This document shows positions 50,120 to 59,323 of a stretch of 64,000 nt of DNA, piece by piece (position 1 is the stretch's first letter; every line of letters starts with the position of its first letter). The DNA comes from CAWBRT01 sp963696525 (GTDB taxonomy: Bacteria; Acidobacteriota; Terriglobia; Terriglobales; Acidobacteriaceae). The stretch spans positions 806,001 to 870,000 of the forward strand of contig CAVOKO010000012.1 in assembly GCA_963696525.1 (NCBI GenBank). Reading direction: 5' to 3'. Below the pieces are notes generated by a model, which saw nothing but the letters and a program-made list of their open reading frames with translations, was not told the origin of the DNA and made no database searches. A program made the position numbers and the translations under genes.

Positions 50120-51881
50120 TTAGACCAACACATTCAGCTTTGAGCCGGAATCCCCGCCCCACGATTGAAGCACCGGCCCGGGTAACGCGCCGGACTTGGC
50201 TTCCCAATCCGGCGCCGCCGGCCTTTCCTGGGAATCTTGGTAGGGGACTGCCGCTGGCTGCTGGTTGGAGCGTTGTTGGTGAGAACTGGTGAACGATGTC
50301 GAGGCCGATAGCGAGTCGCTTACGGTTAGCGAGTCGAGAGTGATTTGCCGTTCGGTAAAACCATGCCTGAGTTCGGGAAGGGCCGAGACGATCTGATCGC
50401 GCAGGGCCGCGTGCTCCACTGCAATGGTGGCGCCCACAAGCTGAATTCTGCAGCGTTGTCTTGATCTCAACGTGGCCATAATCAGCGGTGTTAAGGTTTA
50501 CTTGCATCTCCGCCTGAGCATCGTTTCCCGTCAGGCGCGCGGACTGTAAATGCGAAGCATTGGGTTCATCACTGGCGCCGGGAGCGTGCTCCAGAGTTGC
50601 GGCGCTCGCGCTCGGTGCTGCTTCCTGAGTGGTTGCCTCAGTTGCGGGTTGCTTGGTTCGTTCTGCGGAAAGTGCCTGGGGGAATGACGAATTCGCAACC
50701 ACATCGGAAGCGTGGGCCGGAGCGGCTGGCGGCCGCGGTTGCGCCGTTTCCGTGCCACCGGGAACTTGATCAGCGATTGTTTCCGCCGACTTCCGTTCAG
50801 ACGCGGCGGGAGTGGTTTTCGCGTGCCGCGCGTCCAATGCAGCGTCGTGCCCTGCGCCGGCATCCGGACGCGGAGCCGAGATTACGTTCGCAGGCGCTGG
50901 CTTCACGGTGGAAACTCCACTAACGGCTTGCGCCAAGGCATCGCCACCGGTCAGCTCCGCAAGTATGGCTTGCGGGTTCTGTGCCACGCTCGGTGGCAAG
51001 GCCGGCTCGGCTGGGGCGGAGAGCGGCGGAAGCGGCAAATCTGAGGATGGCTGCGCTACGACCGCACTGGTTGGGTCATCGCCAAGTTCAGATTTGTCGC
51101 CGTGATCGTCGTCGACTTCAACTTTGCTGCCGTGATCACTTGGCGGCAAGCTTGCCGTCGCGGCTTGGCTCCCAATCCTGGATGGAGACGCTTTTTCAAT
51201 GTCAGATGGTATTGCTGGCGCGGCTGCGAGGGGCCGCCCCGCTTGAGCTGCTTTCGGCGGCTCTGGTTGCGAAAGCGGTATGTCGTCGACCGGGCTCTGC
51301 TTGGCGCTCCCGGCGGAAACAATGGTAGCTGCCGATGCGAGGGGCTGCCCCACTTGAGCTGCTTTCGGCGGCTCCGGTTGCGAACCCGGAATGTTGCCGA
51401 ACGGGCCCTGCTTGGTGCTTCCAGTGGAAGCAACGAAAGCTGCTGATGCGAGTGAGCTAACGGGCGTCTCGACAGGAGCGCCGAGTTTTTCGTCGTCGGC
51501 GGAATTCACTTGCCCGGCATTTTCGACCGCGAGGTGCGACTCCGAACTCTGGGTTGGGGCCGCAAATGGCTGCGCGGCGGCCGATGAAAGGCTCGCTGCG
51601 TTCGCGCCCGGCGGCGGAAAAGATGGCAGGGGTCGAGGCTGCGGAAGCGCAGGCGCCTTATCTGGGACGGTAGTCGTCGCAGGCGGCGAGGGCGCGGTCT
51701 GCTTCTTTGCCGGCTTGCTGGTGGTCGAGTCCTTGTCCGGCTGGGCGACGACTGTGGGCCGCGCGTTCCCGGGCGGGCGATCGGGCAATTGGCCGAGTTC
51801 GTTGGACATATACTGATGGAAGGCCGACTGAAAGTCCGCTTCTGGCGCGGGCGATTTATTAGGCGCAGCTGTAATGTTCAT
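50120..51881 (-). CDS. fliK: Hook-length control protein FliK (one-base frameshift)
   Basis: Starts at ATG 51881 (MNITAAPNK) or 51920. The long Pro/Ala/Ser-rich ruler part includes an approximate duplication around SQPEPPKAAQVGQPLASAA and SQPEPPKAAQAGRPLAAAP. The C-terminal type III switch domain starts EMQVNLNTADYGHVEIKTTLQNSA, then loses frame; the other frame continues VGATIAVEHAALRDQIVSALPELRHGF to 50120. One extra base near 50437 explains it and gives the FliK pattern HVEIKTTLQNSAVGATIAVEH. Sequence error or recent mutation. It sets hook length and triggers the FlhB switch. Confidence 0.82.
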
Positions 51882-51937
51882 TGCAGCCGACGAAGCGATT
51901 TGGATGTTTCCAGCGATCATTGATCTGCAAACTGTTA

Positions 51938-51956
51938 TTGCACTTCTCTCGCCAAA
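51938..51956 (-). promoter_or_regulatory. Sigma-54 promoter upstream of fliK
   Basis: On the minus strand TTTGGCGAGAGAAGTGCAA has GG (51953-51952), ten bases, GC (51941-51940). TTGG at -24 and TGCA at -12 are good. The start would be near 51928, favouring the ATG at 51881 for fliK. It would drive fliK-flgD-flgE. Confidence 0.72.
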
Positions 51957-52074
51957 CCTGATGCGCACGAGAATCCGTCTCGCAATCGGCGAAAAACGTT
52001 GAATTCAAGCCAACAACGAGCTCTTGCCGATGAAATTGAAACGGCCGGTCCGCGGCTGGCCCGGCAAGTGTTGC

Positions 52075-52534
52075 CTAGTCGCTAGGCAGATTCTGTTCCG
52101 CTCGTCCGCGGGACAGCAGGTGAATTTCATCAGCCGCAAGTTGCTCTCTTCTTCGCTGTTCGTTTTCGAATTGCTGCCGAGCGCTGTCGCGCAGCGTTTC
52201 CATGGCGCGGCGGTCCTGGCGTAACGATAGATATTTCTCGCGCTCCTGCCTGACACGCTTGGTGGCTTCCTGAAGCTGGAGCAATATCCGCTCCCGCAAA
52301 ATATTCGACTGCCGCTGGCAATCGCTGTCGAATTGCAATTCCGCTCCCCAAATGCCGGTCGCGATCTGCTGCGGAAACCATGGTTCTTCGCTGAGACTGA
52401 TCTTGTTCCACCGCGGCAAGCTGCCGGCGTATGCGGTCGCATTCAACATTGGCGGCCAGCAGCAGGTCGCGTTGCTGGTCTTCGCGAATGTGTCGAACAC
52501 GCAGCACGGCCTCGAGAGCAAAGCGGAATTTCAT
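52075..52534 (-). CDS. fliJ: Flagellar export protein FliJ (one-base frameshift)
   Basis: The first frame begins MKFRFALEAVLRVRHIREDQQRDLLL, the FliJ start, and the second continues AELQFDSDCQRQSNILRERILLQLQEATKRVRQEREKYLSL to 52075. Removing one C from the CCCC run at 52346-52349 gives DRDRHLGAELQFDSD, one coiled coil of about 152 residues, normal for FliJ. It is a stalk in the FliI ATPase and an escort for chaperones. It begins two bases after fliI. Confidence 0.82.
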
Positions 52535-52536
52535 GA

Positions 52537-53844
52537 TTAAAGTGGAAGCTGAGAAAGCCGCTTAAGCGTTTCAGCCAGCGGCGCGAGTTCAGCCCCGCCC
52601 TGACGGACGAAGTCGTTGATCCGGGGCAATGATTCCAGCGCGCGGTCCAGCACTGCATCCGTCCCCTTCTGATAGGCGCCGATGCGAATCAAGTCCTCGG
52701 AGCGATGGTAGGCCGCCAGCAATCGCCGCACCTGGGCGGCCTTGGCGAGATGCTCGGCGGAGCAGACGTTGGGCATCAGACGGCTGAGACTGTCGAGAAT
52801 GTGAACTGGCGGATAATGTCCTTCGGAGGCCAGCCGGCGATCGAGAACAATGTGTCCATCGAGCAGCGAACGCACCGCATCGACAATCGGGTCCTGCTGG
52901 TCGTCCCCCTCCATCAGCACGGTATAGAAAGCGGTGATGCTTCCCTTTTCGCGGCAGCCGGCCCGCTCTATCACTCGCGCCAGCATGCCGAACACGGAGG
53001 GCGTATACCCTTTCGCGGTCGGCGGCTCGCCGGCCGCCAAACCAACTTCTCTCTGCGCCATCGCCAGCCGCGTAATCGAATCCAACACCAGCAGCACCTG
53101 CTTGCCCTGGTCGCAGAAATATTCTGCGATTGCGGTCGCGGCCATTGCCGCCCTTATGCGGAGCAGAGGAGACTGGTCCGAAGTGGAGACCACCACTACC
53201 GAACGGCGGCGGCCTTCCTCGCCGAGCGTGTCTTCCAAAAACTCGCGCACCTCGCGCCCACGCTCGCCAATCAGCGCCATCACGGTCAGATCGGCTGAGG
53301 TTCCGCGGGCCATCATGCCGAGCAGGGTGCTCTTGCCCACGCCGCTGCCGCCGAAGATGCCAATTCGTTGTCCCCTGCCGCAGGTCAGCAGGCCGTCGAT
53401 CACCCGGACGCCACATCCAATGGGCTCGCGAATGGGCACCCTGTCCAGCGGCGAAATGGGCGGCGCATCCAGTGGCCGGCTTTCCACCGCGCAGTAAGCT
53501 TTTCCTGCTTCCAGGGACTGGCCGGTGCCGTCGATGGCGCAGCCGAGCATGGCTGGCGACACGCCGATGGAAGGCCGGCGGCCATCGGTCTCGACGCGGT
53601 CTCCATAGCGAACGCCACCGGTGGACGCCAGTAGCATGGAAAGCACCACCGCTCCGCGGAACCCGACGATTTGTCCGGCATGCGAAACGCCGTTGGAATC
53701 GCGAATGCTGCAACACTCGCCCACCGAACAGAATGGACCTTCCGATTCCACAAGCTGTCCGATAGCCTGGCGCACACTTCCGGCCCAGCGATACTGCGGG
53801 GCGGTGCGCAGAGCATCCAAGTAGGTTTGCAGCATCGCCGTCAT
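52537..53844 (-). CDS. fliI: Flagellum-specific ATPase FliI
   Basis: 435 residues. The Walker A GGSGVGKST, VMALIGERGREVREFLED and LLVLDSITRLAMAQREVGLAAGEPP are the FliI/F1-beta-like core; the C-terminal part has RIGAYQKGTDAVLDRAL. It forms the hexamer that powers export with FliH and FliJ. It overlaps fliH by ATGA. Confidence 0.95.
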   Translation of the reverse strand: MTAMLQTYLDALRTAPQYRWAGSVRQAIGQLVESEGPFCSVGECCSIRDSNGVSHAGQIVGFRGAVVLSMLLASTGGVRYGDRVETDGRRPSIGVSPAMLGCAIDGTGQSLEAGKAYCAVESRPLDAPPISPLDRVPIREPIGCGVRVIDGLLTCGRGQRIGIFGGSGVGKSTLLGMMARGTSADLTVMALIGERGREVREFLEDTLGEEGRRRSVVVVSTSDQSPLLRIRAAMAATAIAEYFCDQGKQVLLVLDSITRLAMAQREVGLAAGEPPTAKGYTPSVFGMLARVIERAGCREKGSITAFYTVLMEGDDQQDPIVDAVRSLLDGHIVLDRRLASEGHYPPVHILDSLSRLMPNVCSAEHLAKAAQVRRLLAAYHRSEDLIRIGAYQKGTDAVLDRALESLPRINDFVRQGGAELAPLAETLKRLSQLPL

Positions 53845-54515
53845 TGTACGAGCACGCCGGCCGCGGGACGCTGCGCAAGCAAGTCAAAGAAACTGTGTTC
53901 CACCTCTTTGAGCTGTTGTTGCAGGCTGATTTCCGTTGTTCCCAACTGAGAACGAAGCACGCATCCCTCCAGTGGCAACGAATTGTCTTCGGCGAACTCG
54001 AGATGCTCGTGATCTTCCGCCAGTGCTTTGCGCCAGTTGTTCAGCGAAGACGGATGCGCCGTCAGGGTTACTTTCGAAGTGCTGCCCAGTCGGTCCAGCG
54101 CCGTTCGCACCGTGCCGGCCAGCAGCAGGGAGTCTACCGCCGCCTGCTGGCCGAGCACTTTGTGGGCAATGGCCAGCGAAAGTTGGATCACTTCCGCCTC
54201 GACCAACTGGAAATACCGCTGCTTTTCAATCTCGAACTGCCGCAGCGCTTCACGGACTAGAGCGCGCTGCTTGCCAATAGAGTCCTCAAGCGCTTTTTTC
54301 GCTGCGTTCGCGGCATCCTGCCTGCCCCGCTCGTAAGCGCTGCGATCGGCCTGCGCGCAGCGGTCGGCAATGTCCTGTTCAGTGAACTTGGCGGGCGAAC
54401 CCGGCTGCGGTGGCATCCCTGACGCTTCCGTTCCGTCGATTGAGCCCAACTCCAGGTAAGGGAATGGCGATGCCTGCATAACGCTTTGATCGGGATGGAC
54501 CGGCTCAGACGACAT
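53841..54515 (-). CDS. fliH: Flagellar assembly protein FliH
   Basis: 224 residues. A charged helical middle (DRSAYERGRQDAANAAKKALEDS) is followed by LVEAEVIQLSLAIAHKVLGQQAAVDSLLLAGTVRTALDRL and LEFAEDNSLPLEGCVLRSQLGTTEISLQQQL, the FliH C-terminal domain that binds FliI. It is the cytosolic regulator of the ATPase. It overlaps fliG by 11 bases. Confidence 0.9.
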   Translation of the reverse strand: MSSEPVHPDQSVMQASPFPYLELGSIDGTEASGMPPQPGSPAKFTEQDIADRCAQADRSAYERGRQDAANAAKKALEDSIGKQRALVREALRQFEIEKQRYFQLVEAEVIQLSLAIAHKVLGQQAAVDSLLLAGTVRTALDRLGSTSKVTLTAHPSSLNNWRKALAEDHEHLEFAEDNSLPLEGCVLRSQLGTTEISLQQQLKEVEHSFFDLLAQRPAAGVLVQ

Positions 54516-55521
54516 ATTCGTCCTCTCCGTCCGCCTTCAGAACCATCTTTCCCTCGGCTTCGAGTTTTCGGGCCAGCGCTACCACCTCCTGCTGTGCCTT
54601 GGTCACGTCTCTGGTTCGCACCGGACCGAGCACCTCCATGTCTTCTTTCAACATCTGCACGGCGCGCATCGACATGGTTTTGAAAATGTGGTCTCTGAGT
54701 TCGTCCGGCACTACTTTGAGCGCCATCGAGAGCGTTTTCTTGTCGACCTGAGCCAGCAATTCGCGGATGCCGGCATCGGAGACGCCGAGCAGGTCGTCGA
54801 AGGTGAACATCAGGTTCCGTATGCTCATTGTCAGCCCGGGATCTTCGTGTTCGATGGATTCCAGAATTACCTTGCCCACTGCCGGATCCATCCGGTTCAG
54901 CAACTCAGCCACTCCCTGGATGCCGGCATAGGCGCGCCTGCTTTGTTCGCCAAGCGATTGCATGCGCTTGTGGAGCACCATCGAGACCTTCTGCGCCATT
55001 TCCGGGGAGAATTGGCGCAACTGCGCCATCCTTTTTATGGCTTCGGCACGCGTCTCTTCCGGCAGCTTCATGAGCAGGGCCGAAGCCTGCTTCGACTCCA
55101 GATGTGCCAGGATTAGCGCGATGGTCTGCGGGTGCTCGCTTTCCAGGAACTTTGCCAGCTGCTGTGGATCGGCTTTCTGCAGCGAATCCAGCTTGCCCGC
55201 GTTCAGCTCCTGGGCGCGCGAAACGGATGCCAGCAGATTTTTTGCACCATCCTCGCCGAACGCTTTCACCAGCAATCGAGAGGCGTAATCCCTGCCGCCC
55301 TGGGCAAGGTAATCCTGCGTGAGCGCCATGCCATGGTATTCCTCGAGTACCTGCCTGGCGGTGTCGGGATGGATCAAGCCAACGCTCGCGATCGCCTGCG
55401 AGACCTCGTGCAGTTCCTGTTGCGGCAGGTTCCGGTAGATGGCGCTCGCGGCTTCCTCGCCCAGCAACACCAGCAGGATCGCCGCTTTTGTCAGTCCGGT
55501 GAGCGCCGTCGTAGCTGGCAT
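54505..55521 (-). CDS. fliG: Flagellar motor switch protein FliG
   Basis: 338 residues. LTKAAILLVLLGEEAASAIYRNLPQQEL starts it; the middle carries EHPQTIALILAHLESKQASALLMKLPEE, and the C-terminal torque helix region reads NLMFTFDDLLGVSDAGIRELLAQVDKKTLSMAL and MSMRAVQMLKEDME. It links the MS ring, the C ring and the stators. The start shares a base with the fliF stop (TAATG). Confidence 0.95.
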   Translation of the reverse strand: MPATTALTGLTKAAILLVLLGEEAASAIYRNLPQQELHEVSQAIASVGLIHPDTARQVLEEYHGMALTQDYLAQGGRDYASRLLVKAFGEDGAKNLLASVSRAQELNAGKLDSLQKADPQQLAKFLESEHPQTIALILAHLESKQASALLMKLPEETRAEAIKRMAQLRQFSPEMAQKVSMVLHKRMQSLGEQSRRAYAGIQGVAELLNRMDPAVGKVILESIEHEDPGLTMSIRNLMFTFDDLLGVSDAGIRELLAQVDKKTLSMALKVVPDELRDHIFKTMSMRAVQMLKEDMEVLGPVRTRDVTKAQQEVVALARKLEAEGKMVLKADGEDEYVV

Positions 55522-57137
55522 TATGCTTCGTCCCCTTCACGAATCCAGGTCTGCACCAGACGAGTCGTGGGCAGAGGCTCCGCCTTCACCTTCTCCACAA
55601 TCTGCTTCTTAAGGGCTCCGAGCTGTTTTGCTTCGAGCGGGGCTTCCGGGAGCGTGATTGAGGCAGCCGCATCAACCGCCGCCTTCGCATCTGCGGTGCG
55701 ACCGGTGAGTTGCAGCCGCTGGCCCGCAGCCTTGAGTGCCTCCAGCATTTGCTTCTTGACGGGCTTCAGCATGGTCGCATAGATGGCCAGGAACAGCAGC
55801 CCAATGGCGGCAAATCGAATCGCCTGGCCCCATTCCCGGACCCCATTCTGCACTCGCTTAAGCTTCGTCAGGGGTGTCGGATTCTCTCGAACCGCCTGCT
55901 GGAATGCGATGTTCTGCACCGTAACCACATCACCGCGCGCATCGTCGGCGCCGACCGCCGCCTTGGCGAGTTCCTCGATTTGATCGAGTTGTTCGGGGGA
56001 ACGATGATGCCGGACCTCTGTGATCCGGCCCGCTTCGTTCTTTACTTCCACCTCATCGTCGACGAGCACGGCCACAGCCACCCGCTTGATGCGCCCCGCC
56101 GGGACCACGGTGTGGCGCACTAGCTTGCTGATCGCATAAGTTCCACTTTCGGACTTGGAATTCTGGCCCTCCGCGGGAGGCTTCACAGCGCCGGTGCTAT
56201 TCGGCAGATTGCTGGTTGTGCCGGCGACGCCACCACCGGCGTTGTTGGAATGCTCTTCCGTGCGCTGCATGGTGAGCGGGGTCGTCTTGGTGGGATCGTA
56301 GCTCTCTTGCTGCTCCTCGCTGGAGCTGAGGTCATACTCCATGCGGACGCTGGCGCGCACGCGTCCCACGCCCACGACGGGCTCCAGGGTCTGCACCAGT
56401 CGCGCGGAAAGCGCCGCCTCCAGTGATTGCCCGTTGGCGTCGAGGCCGCTGCCGGCATCTTTCGCCAGCGCTTTGTCCGAATCGGCATCGATCACGGCGA
56501 CATCCTCGGGCGCCAGCTTGTCGACCGCTCCAGACACCAACTTGGCAACCGCGTTTTCAGTCTGCCGTGTGATCCGCGATCCCCGCATGGACAGGATCAC
56601 CGAGGCCTTTGCGTCGCGCTCCGAATCGCTGAAAATGGAATCGGGTGGCAGCGCCAGATGCACGCGCACGCTGTCGACTCCATCCAAGGTCTGAATCGTT
56701 CGCTCCAGTTCACCTTCGAGCGCGCGCTGATAGTTCACCTTCTCACTGAAGTCGCTGCCAGCCCAATTTTGCTTGTCGAACAGTTCGAACCCCATCCTGC
56801 CGCTTCGCGGCTTGCCTTCGGCTGCCATCTGCAGACGCGCGGTATCCAGTTGATTGGTCGGAACGCTGATGGTGGTGCCATCGGAGCTGATCTCGTAGGG
56901 AATCTTTCGCAATGCCAGTTTGGCGGCGAGAGTCTGCGCATCGCCTGCATTCATGCCGGTATACAGCGGCTTCATCTCCGGTTTGCCGAGCAGTTCGACA
57001 AAGACGAACAGTGTCGCCAGCACAAGCACGGCGCCACCGGTCAGCAACAGCTTCTGCCGCGTGCCCAGCGCCTTGAAAAATGCGCCGGTGCGTGCCAGGT
57101 TCTGGCCAAACGAATTTGCTTCTGCAACCGCCATCAA
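55521..57137 (-). CDS. fliF: Flagellar MS-ring protein FliF
   Basis: 538 residues. Two membrane helices (LLLTGGAVLVLATLFVFVELL near the N-terminus and FAAIGLLFLAIYATMLKPV near the C-terminus) flank the periplasmic part, which has RLQMAAEGKPRSGRMGFELFDKQNWAGSDF and VRVHLALPPDSIFS. The C-terminal tail binds FliG. It is the base on which the motor assembles. Confidence 0.94.
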   Translation of the reverse strand: MMAVAEANSFGQNLARTGAFFKALGTRQKLLLTGGAVLVLATLFVFVELLGKPEMKPLYTGMNAGDAQTLAAKLALRKIPYEISSDGTTISVPTNQLDTARLQMAAEGKPRSGRMGFELFDKQNWAGSDFSEKVNYQRALEGELERTIQTLDGVDSVRVHLALPPDSIFSDSERDAKASVILSMRGSRITRQTENAVAKLVSGAVDKLAPEDVAVIDADSDKALAKDAGSGLDANGQSLEAALSARLVQTLEPVVGVGRVRASVRMEYDLSSSEEQQESYDPTKTTPLTMQRTEEHSNNAGGGVAGTTSNLPNSTGAVKPPAEGQNSKSESGTYAISKLVRHTVVPAGRIKRVAVAVLVDDEVEVKNEAGRITEVRHHRSPEQLDQIEELAKAAVGADDARGDVVTVQNIAFQQAVRENPTPLTKLKRVQNGVREWGQAIRFAAIGLLFLAIYATMLKPVKKQMLEALKAAGQRLQLTGRTADAKAAVDAAASITLPEAPLEAKQLGALKKQIVEKVKAEPLPTTRLVQTWIREGDEA

Positions 57138-57144
57138 TTGTCAC

Positions 57145-57462
57145 CTAAAACTGAAGTCGTGAAATCTCCTGGTACGCGCTGACTACTTTGTTTCTGACCT
57201 GGAGCATCAACTCGAAGGAAAGGTTCGCTTGCTCCACCGCCAGCGTTGCGCTATGGACGTCCTGGCCGCTTCCGTTCAACAGACCGGTCACTTGCTGCTG
57301 CGCCTGACTTTCCATCTGCTGCGCCCCCTGGATGGCGCCGCGCAGCGTGTCCCCAAACCCGCCAGTTGCGCCGTCGGCGGCATTGCCTGCCTCGGCCCCG
57401 AGCTGAGGCAGGCTCGGAATTGCGCCCAGACTAGGAAGATTAGGAAGAATGGTCATTGGCAC
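57145..57462 (-). CDS. fliE: Flagellar MS-ring-rod junction protein FliE
   Basis: 105 residues. FGDTLRGAIQGAQQMESQAQQQVTGLLNGSGQDVHSATLAVEQANLSFELMLQVRNKVVSAYQEI contains the family pattern ending QVRNKVxxAYQEIxxMxx, here ISRLQF. It is the first protein of the rod. It lies between flgC and fliF as usual. Confidence 0.92.
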   Translation of the reverse strand: MPMTILPNLPSLGAIPSLPQLGAEAGNAADGATGGFGDTLRGAIQGAQQMESQAQQQVTGLLNGSGQDVHSATLAVEQANLSFELMLQVRNKVVSAYQEISRLQF

Positions 57463-57466
57463 TCTC

Positions 57467-57910
57467 TTATTTCAGAATCTCAATCGATTGCTGAATCATC
57501 TGTTTGGCCGCGGTAATGGCGGAAATGTTCATCTCATAGGCGCGCGCGGCGCCCATCAGATCGGCCATCTCGTTTACCGGATTGACGTTCGGATAAGCAA
57601 CGTACCCATTCGCGTTCGCGTCCGGATGAGAAGGCTCGTATTTCATGATGGAAGGCGCGGGGTCAGTCACAACGTCGCGCACCCGCACGCCGGCGCTGGC
57701 GGTATTCTGCATGGTCGAACCTGCCGTTGCCAGCGACAGAGCGAAGGACGGACGCTGGGTGGCAAAGACCACCTCGCGTCTCTGGTAAGGGCCGCCCTCG
57801 GGTGTGCGCGTGCTTTCGGCATTGGCCAGGTTCGAGGTAACGATCTCGGCGCGAATCCGTTCCGCACCGAGCGCGGAGGCGCTCATTTCCATCATTCCGA
57901 AGAGATTCAT
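57467..57910 (-). CDS. flgC: Proximal rod protein FlgC
   Basis: 147 residues. SASALGAERIRAEIVTSNLANAESTRTPEGGPYQRREVVF and the C-terminal NVNPVNEMADLMGAARAYEMNISAITAAKQM identify FlgC. Its start shares a base with the flgB stop. It is an exported rod component. Confidence 0.93.
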   Translation of the reverse strand: MNLFGMMEMSASALGAERIRAEIVTSNLANAESTRTPEGGPYQRREVVFATQRPSFALSLATAGSTMQNTASAGVRVRDVVTDPAPSIMKYEPSHPDANANGYVAYPNVNPVNEMADLMGAARAYEMNISAITAAKQMIQQSIEILK

Positions 57911-58266
57911 TACCCTTTATCCTCTTGGATCGCCATCGAGATGCGCTTTAACTCAGAGCGCAACAGCGCGACGCCGGTGGTGAACTGGAGTTGCGTCTGC
58001 GCCAATAGCAGACCCTCGCGATCAATATTCACATTGTTGCCGTCGGGACGCTCCAGCAATCCCGGAACCTCTAGCGGACGCGGCGTCACGGGTGCTTCAG
58101 GATTCTGCAGCGCCTTATCCAACTCCTGCTTGAAATTGATGTCGTGGGTTCGATACCCCGGCGTATCGATGTTGGCGATGTTCCCCGAGACCACGCCTTC
58201 ACGATAGGCCGTGACATCCAGATAGCGCGCTAAAGATGCCATTAGTGGCGTTTCGACCAGACTCAT
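57910..58266 (-). CDS. flgB: Proximal rod protein FlgB
   Basis: 118 residues from the ATG at 58266, with AGGAGGT four bases before it; the longer frame to 58506 runs antisense-like inside the regulator gene and is rejected. ARYLDVTAYREGVVSGNIANIDTPGYRTHDINFKQEL and the C-terminal ALLRSELKRISMAI match FlgB. It overlaps the preceding regulator by ATGA, so regulator and rod genes are one operon. Confidence 0.93.
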   Translation of the reverse strand: MSLVETPLMASLARYLDVTAYREGVVSGNIANIDTPGYRTHDINFKQELDKALQNPEAPVTPRPLEVPGLLERPDGNNVNIDREGLLLAQTQLQFTTGVALLRSELKRISMAIQEDKG

Positions 58267-59255
58267 GCGAACCTCCTGGGCGGCAGGCCGTAGTCGCGGA
58301 TCTTGTTGCGAATCGTGCGCAGGCTCACGCCGAGCAATTCCGCGGCCCGCGTGCGGTTGCCGGAGGTGGCCCTCAAGGTGGCTTCCAACAGGCGCTTTTC
58401 GGCCTCTCGCAGTGAAAGGCCGACGGATATCGCCCCCTCTGTCTGCATGGGAATTTGTGCCGACAACAGCTCCAGAAATTCTTGACCAACCTCGCCTGTG
58501 GTGCACAGCGCGCCCACTCTGCGCATGAAGTTCGCCAGCTCGCGGACGTTGCCGGGCCAGTCGTGGAGGGAGAGCCCTTCCAGAAACGCGGGACTCAAGT
58601 CGGTCACGCCGCCGGTTGCGAACTTGCGGAGAAAGTAAACAGCCAGCTCCGGAATGTCTTCTCTGCGGTCACGCAAGGGAGGCAGGGTCAGGGGAATCAC
58701 ATTCAACCTGTAAAAAAGGTCGGCGCGAAATACACCTTCCTCGACCAGCCGGAGCAAAGTACGGTTGGTGGTGGCGACAATCCGTATGTCGGCGCGCACC
58801 GGGCGCGCCGCGCCCAGCGGATCGAACTCCCGTTCCTGTAACACCCGCAGCAACTTAGGCTGAAGGGCTAAAGGCATTTCGCCGATCTCATCCAGTAGCA
58901 ACGTGCCGCCATTGGCCAATTCGAACTTGCCGCGCTGGTTCCCCGTGGCGCCGGTAAAAGCGCCGCGCACGTGCCCGAACAGCTCGCTTTCCAGCAGCGC
59001 CTCCGGAACGGCGGAGCAATTAACCGCGATGAAGGGATGGAAGCGACGCGCGCTGTGGACGTGTATGAAACGGGCTAGGAGCTCTTTTCCGGTGCCGCTC
59101 TCAGCTTCGATGAGCACATCGGCATCGCTCAATGCGATTCGCCGGGCATTGTCCAGTATGCCGAGCAAGGCAGCGGAGTGCCCGATCATGACTCCGCCGT
59201 TGGAGCCGTCAAGGGTCAGTTCGGGAGACGCGATTTGCTCAACACTAGGCAACAT
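58263..59255 (-). CDS. Sigma-54-dependent activator without receiver, flagellar regulator
   Basis: 330 residues: a complete AAA+ domain (Walker A AESGTGKE, a variant with A for G at the start, GAFTGA intact in GHVRGAFTGA, Walker B TLLLDEIGEM) and a C-terminal Fis-type helix-turn-helix (TSGNRTRAAELLGVSLRTIRNKI). No sensory domain. It is coupled to flgB, so it probably activates class-2 flagellar genes in cis or in the whole locus. A start at 59189 (ATG, GGAG before it) is possible if the sigma-54 element just upstream is used. Confidence 0.87.
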   Translation of the reverse strand: MLPSVEQIASPELTLDGSNGGVMIGHSAALLGILDNARRIALSDADVLIEAESGTGKELLARFIHVHSARRFHPFIAVNCSAVPEALLESELFGHVRGAFTGATGNQRGKFELANGGTLLLDEIGEMPLALQPKLLRVLQEREFDPLGAARPVRADIRIVATTNRTLLRLVEEGVFRADLFYRLNVIPLTLPPLRDRREDIPELAVYFLRKFATGGVTDLSPAFLEGLSLHDWPGNVRELANFMRRVGALCTTGEVGQEFLELLSAQIPMQTEGAISVGLSLREAEKRLLEATLRATSGNRTRAAELLGVSLRTIRNKIRDYGLPPRRFA

Positions 59256-59269
59256 ATGCCCAATGCAAG

Positions 59270-59287
59270 TGCACGAGGTATGCCAAA
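59270..59287 (-). promoter_or_regulatory. Sigma-54-like promoter before the second activator and flgB operon
   Basis: On the minus strand TTTGGCATACCTCGTGCA has GG (59284-59283), ten bases, GC (59272-59271), with TTGGCA at -24. The start would be near 59259, only a few bases before the annotated ATG at 59255, which argues for the internal start at 59189 or for leaderless use. Confidence 0.6.
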
Positions 59288-59323
59288 TTGCGGCCGATAG
59301 AGTTAAAAGTCTCTGATATCTAT

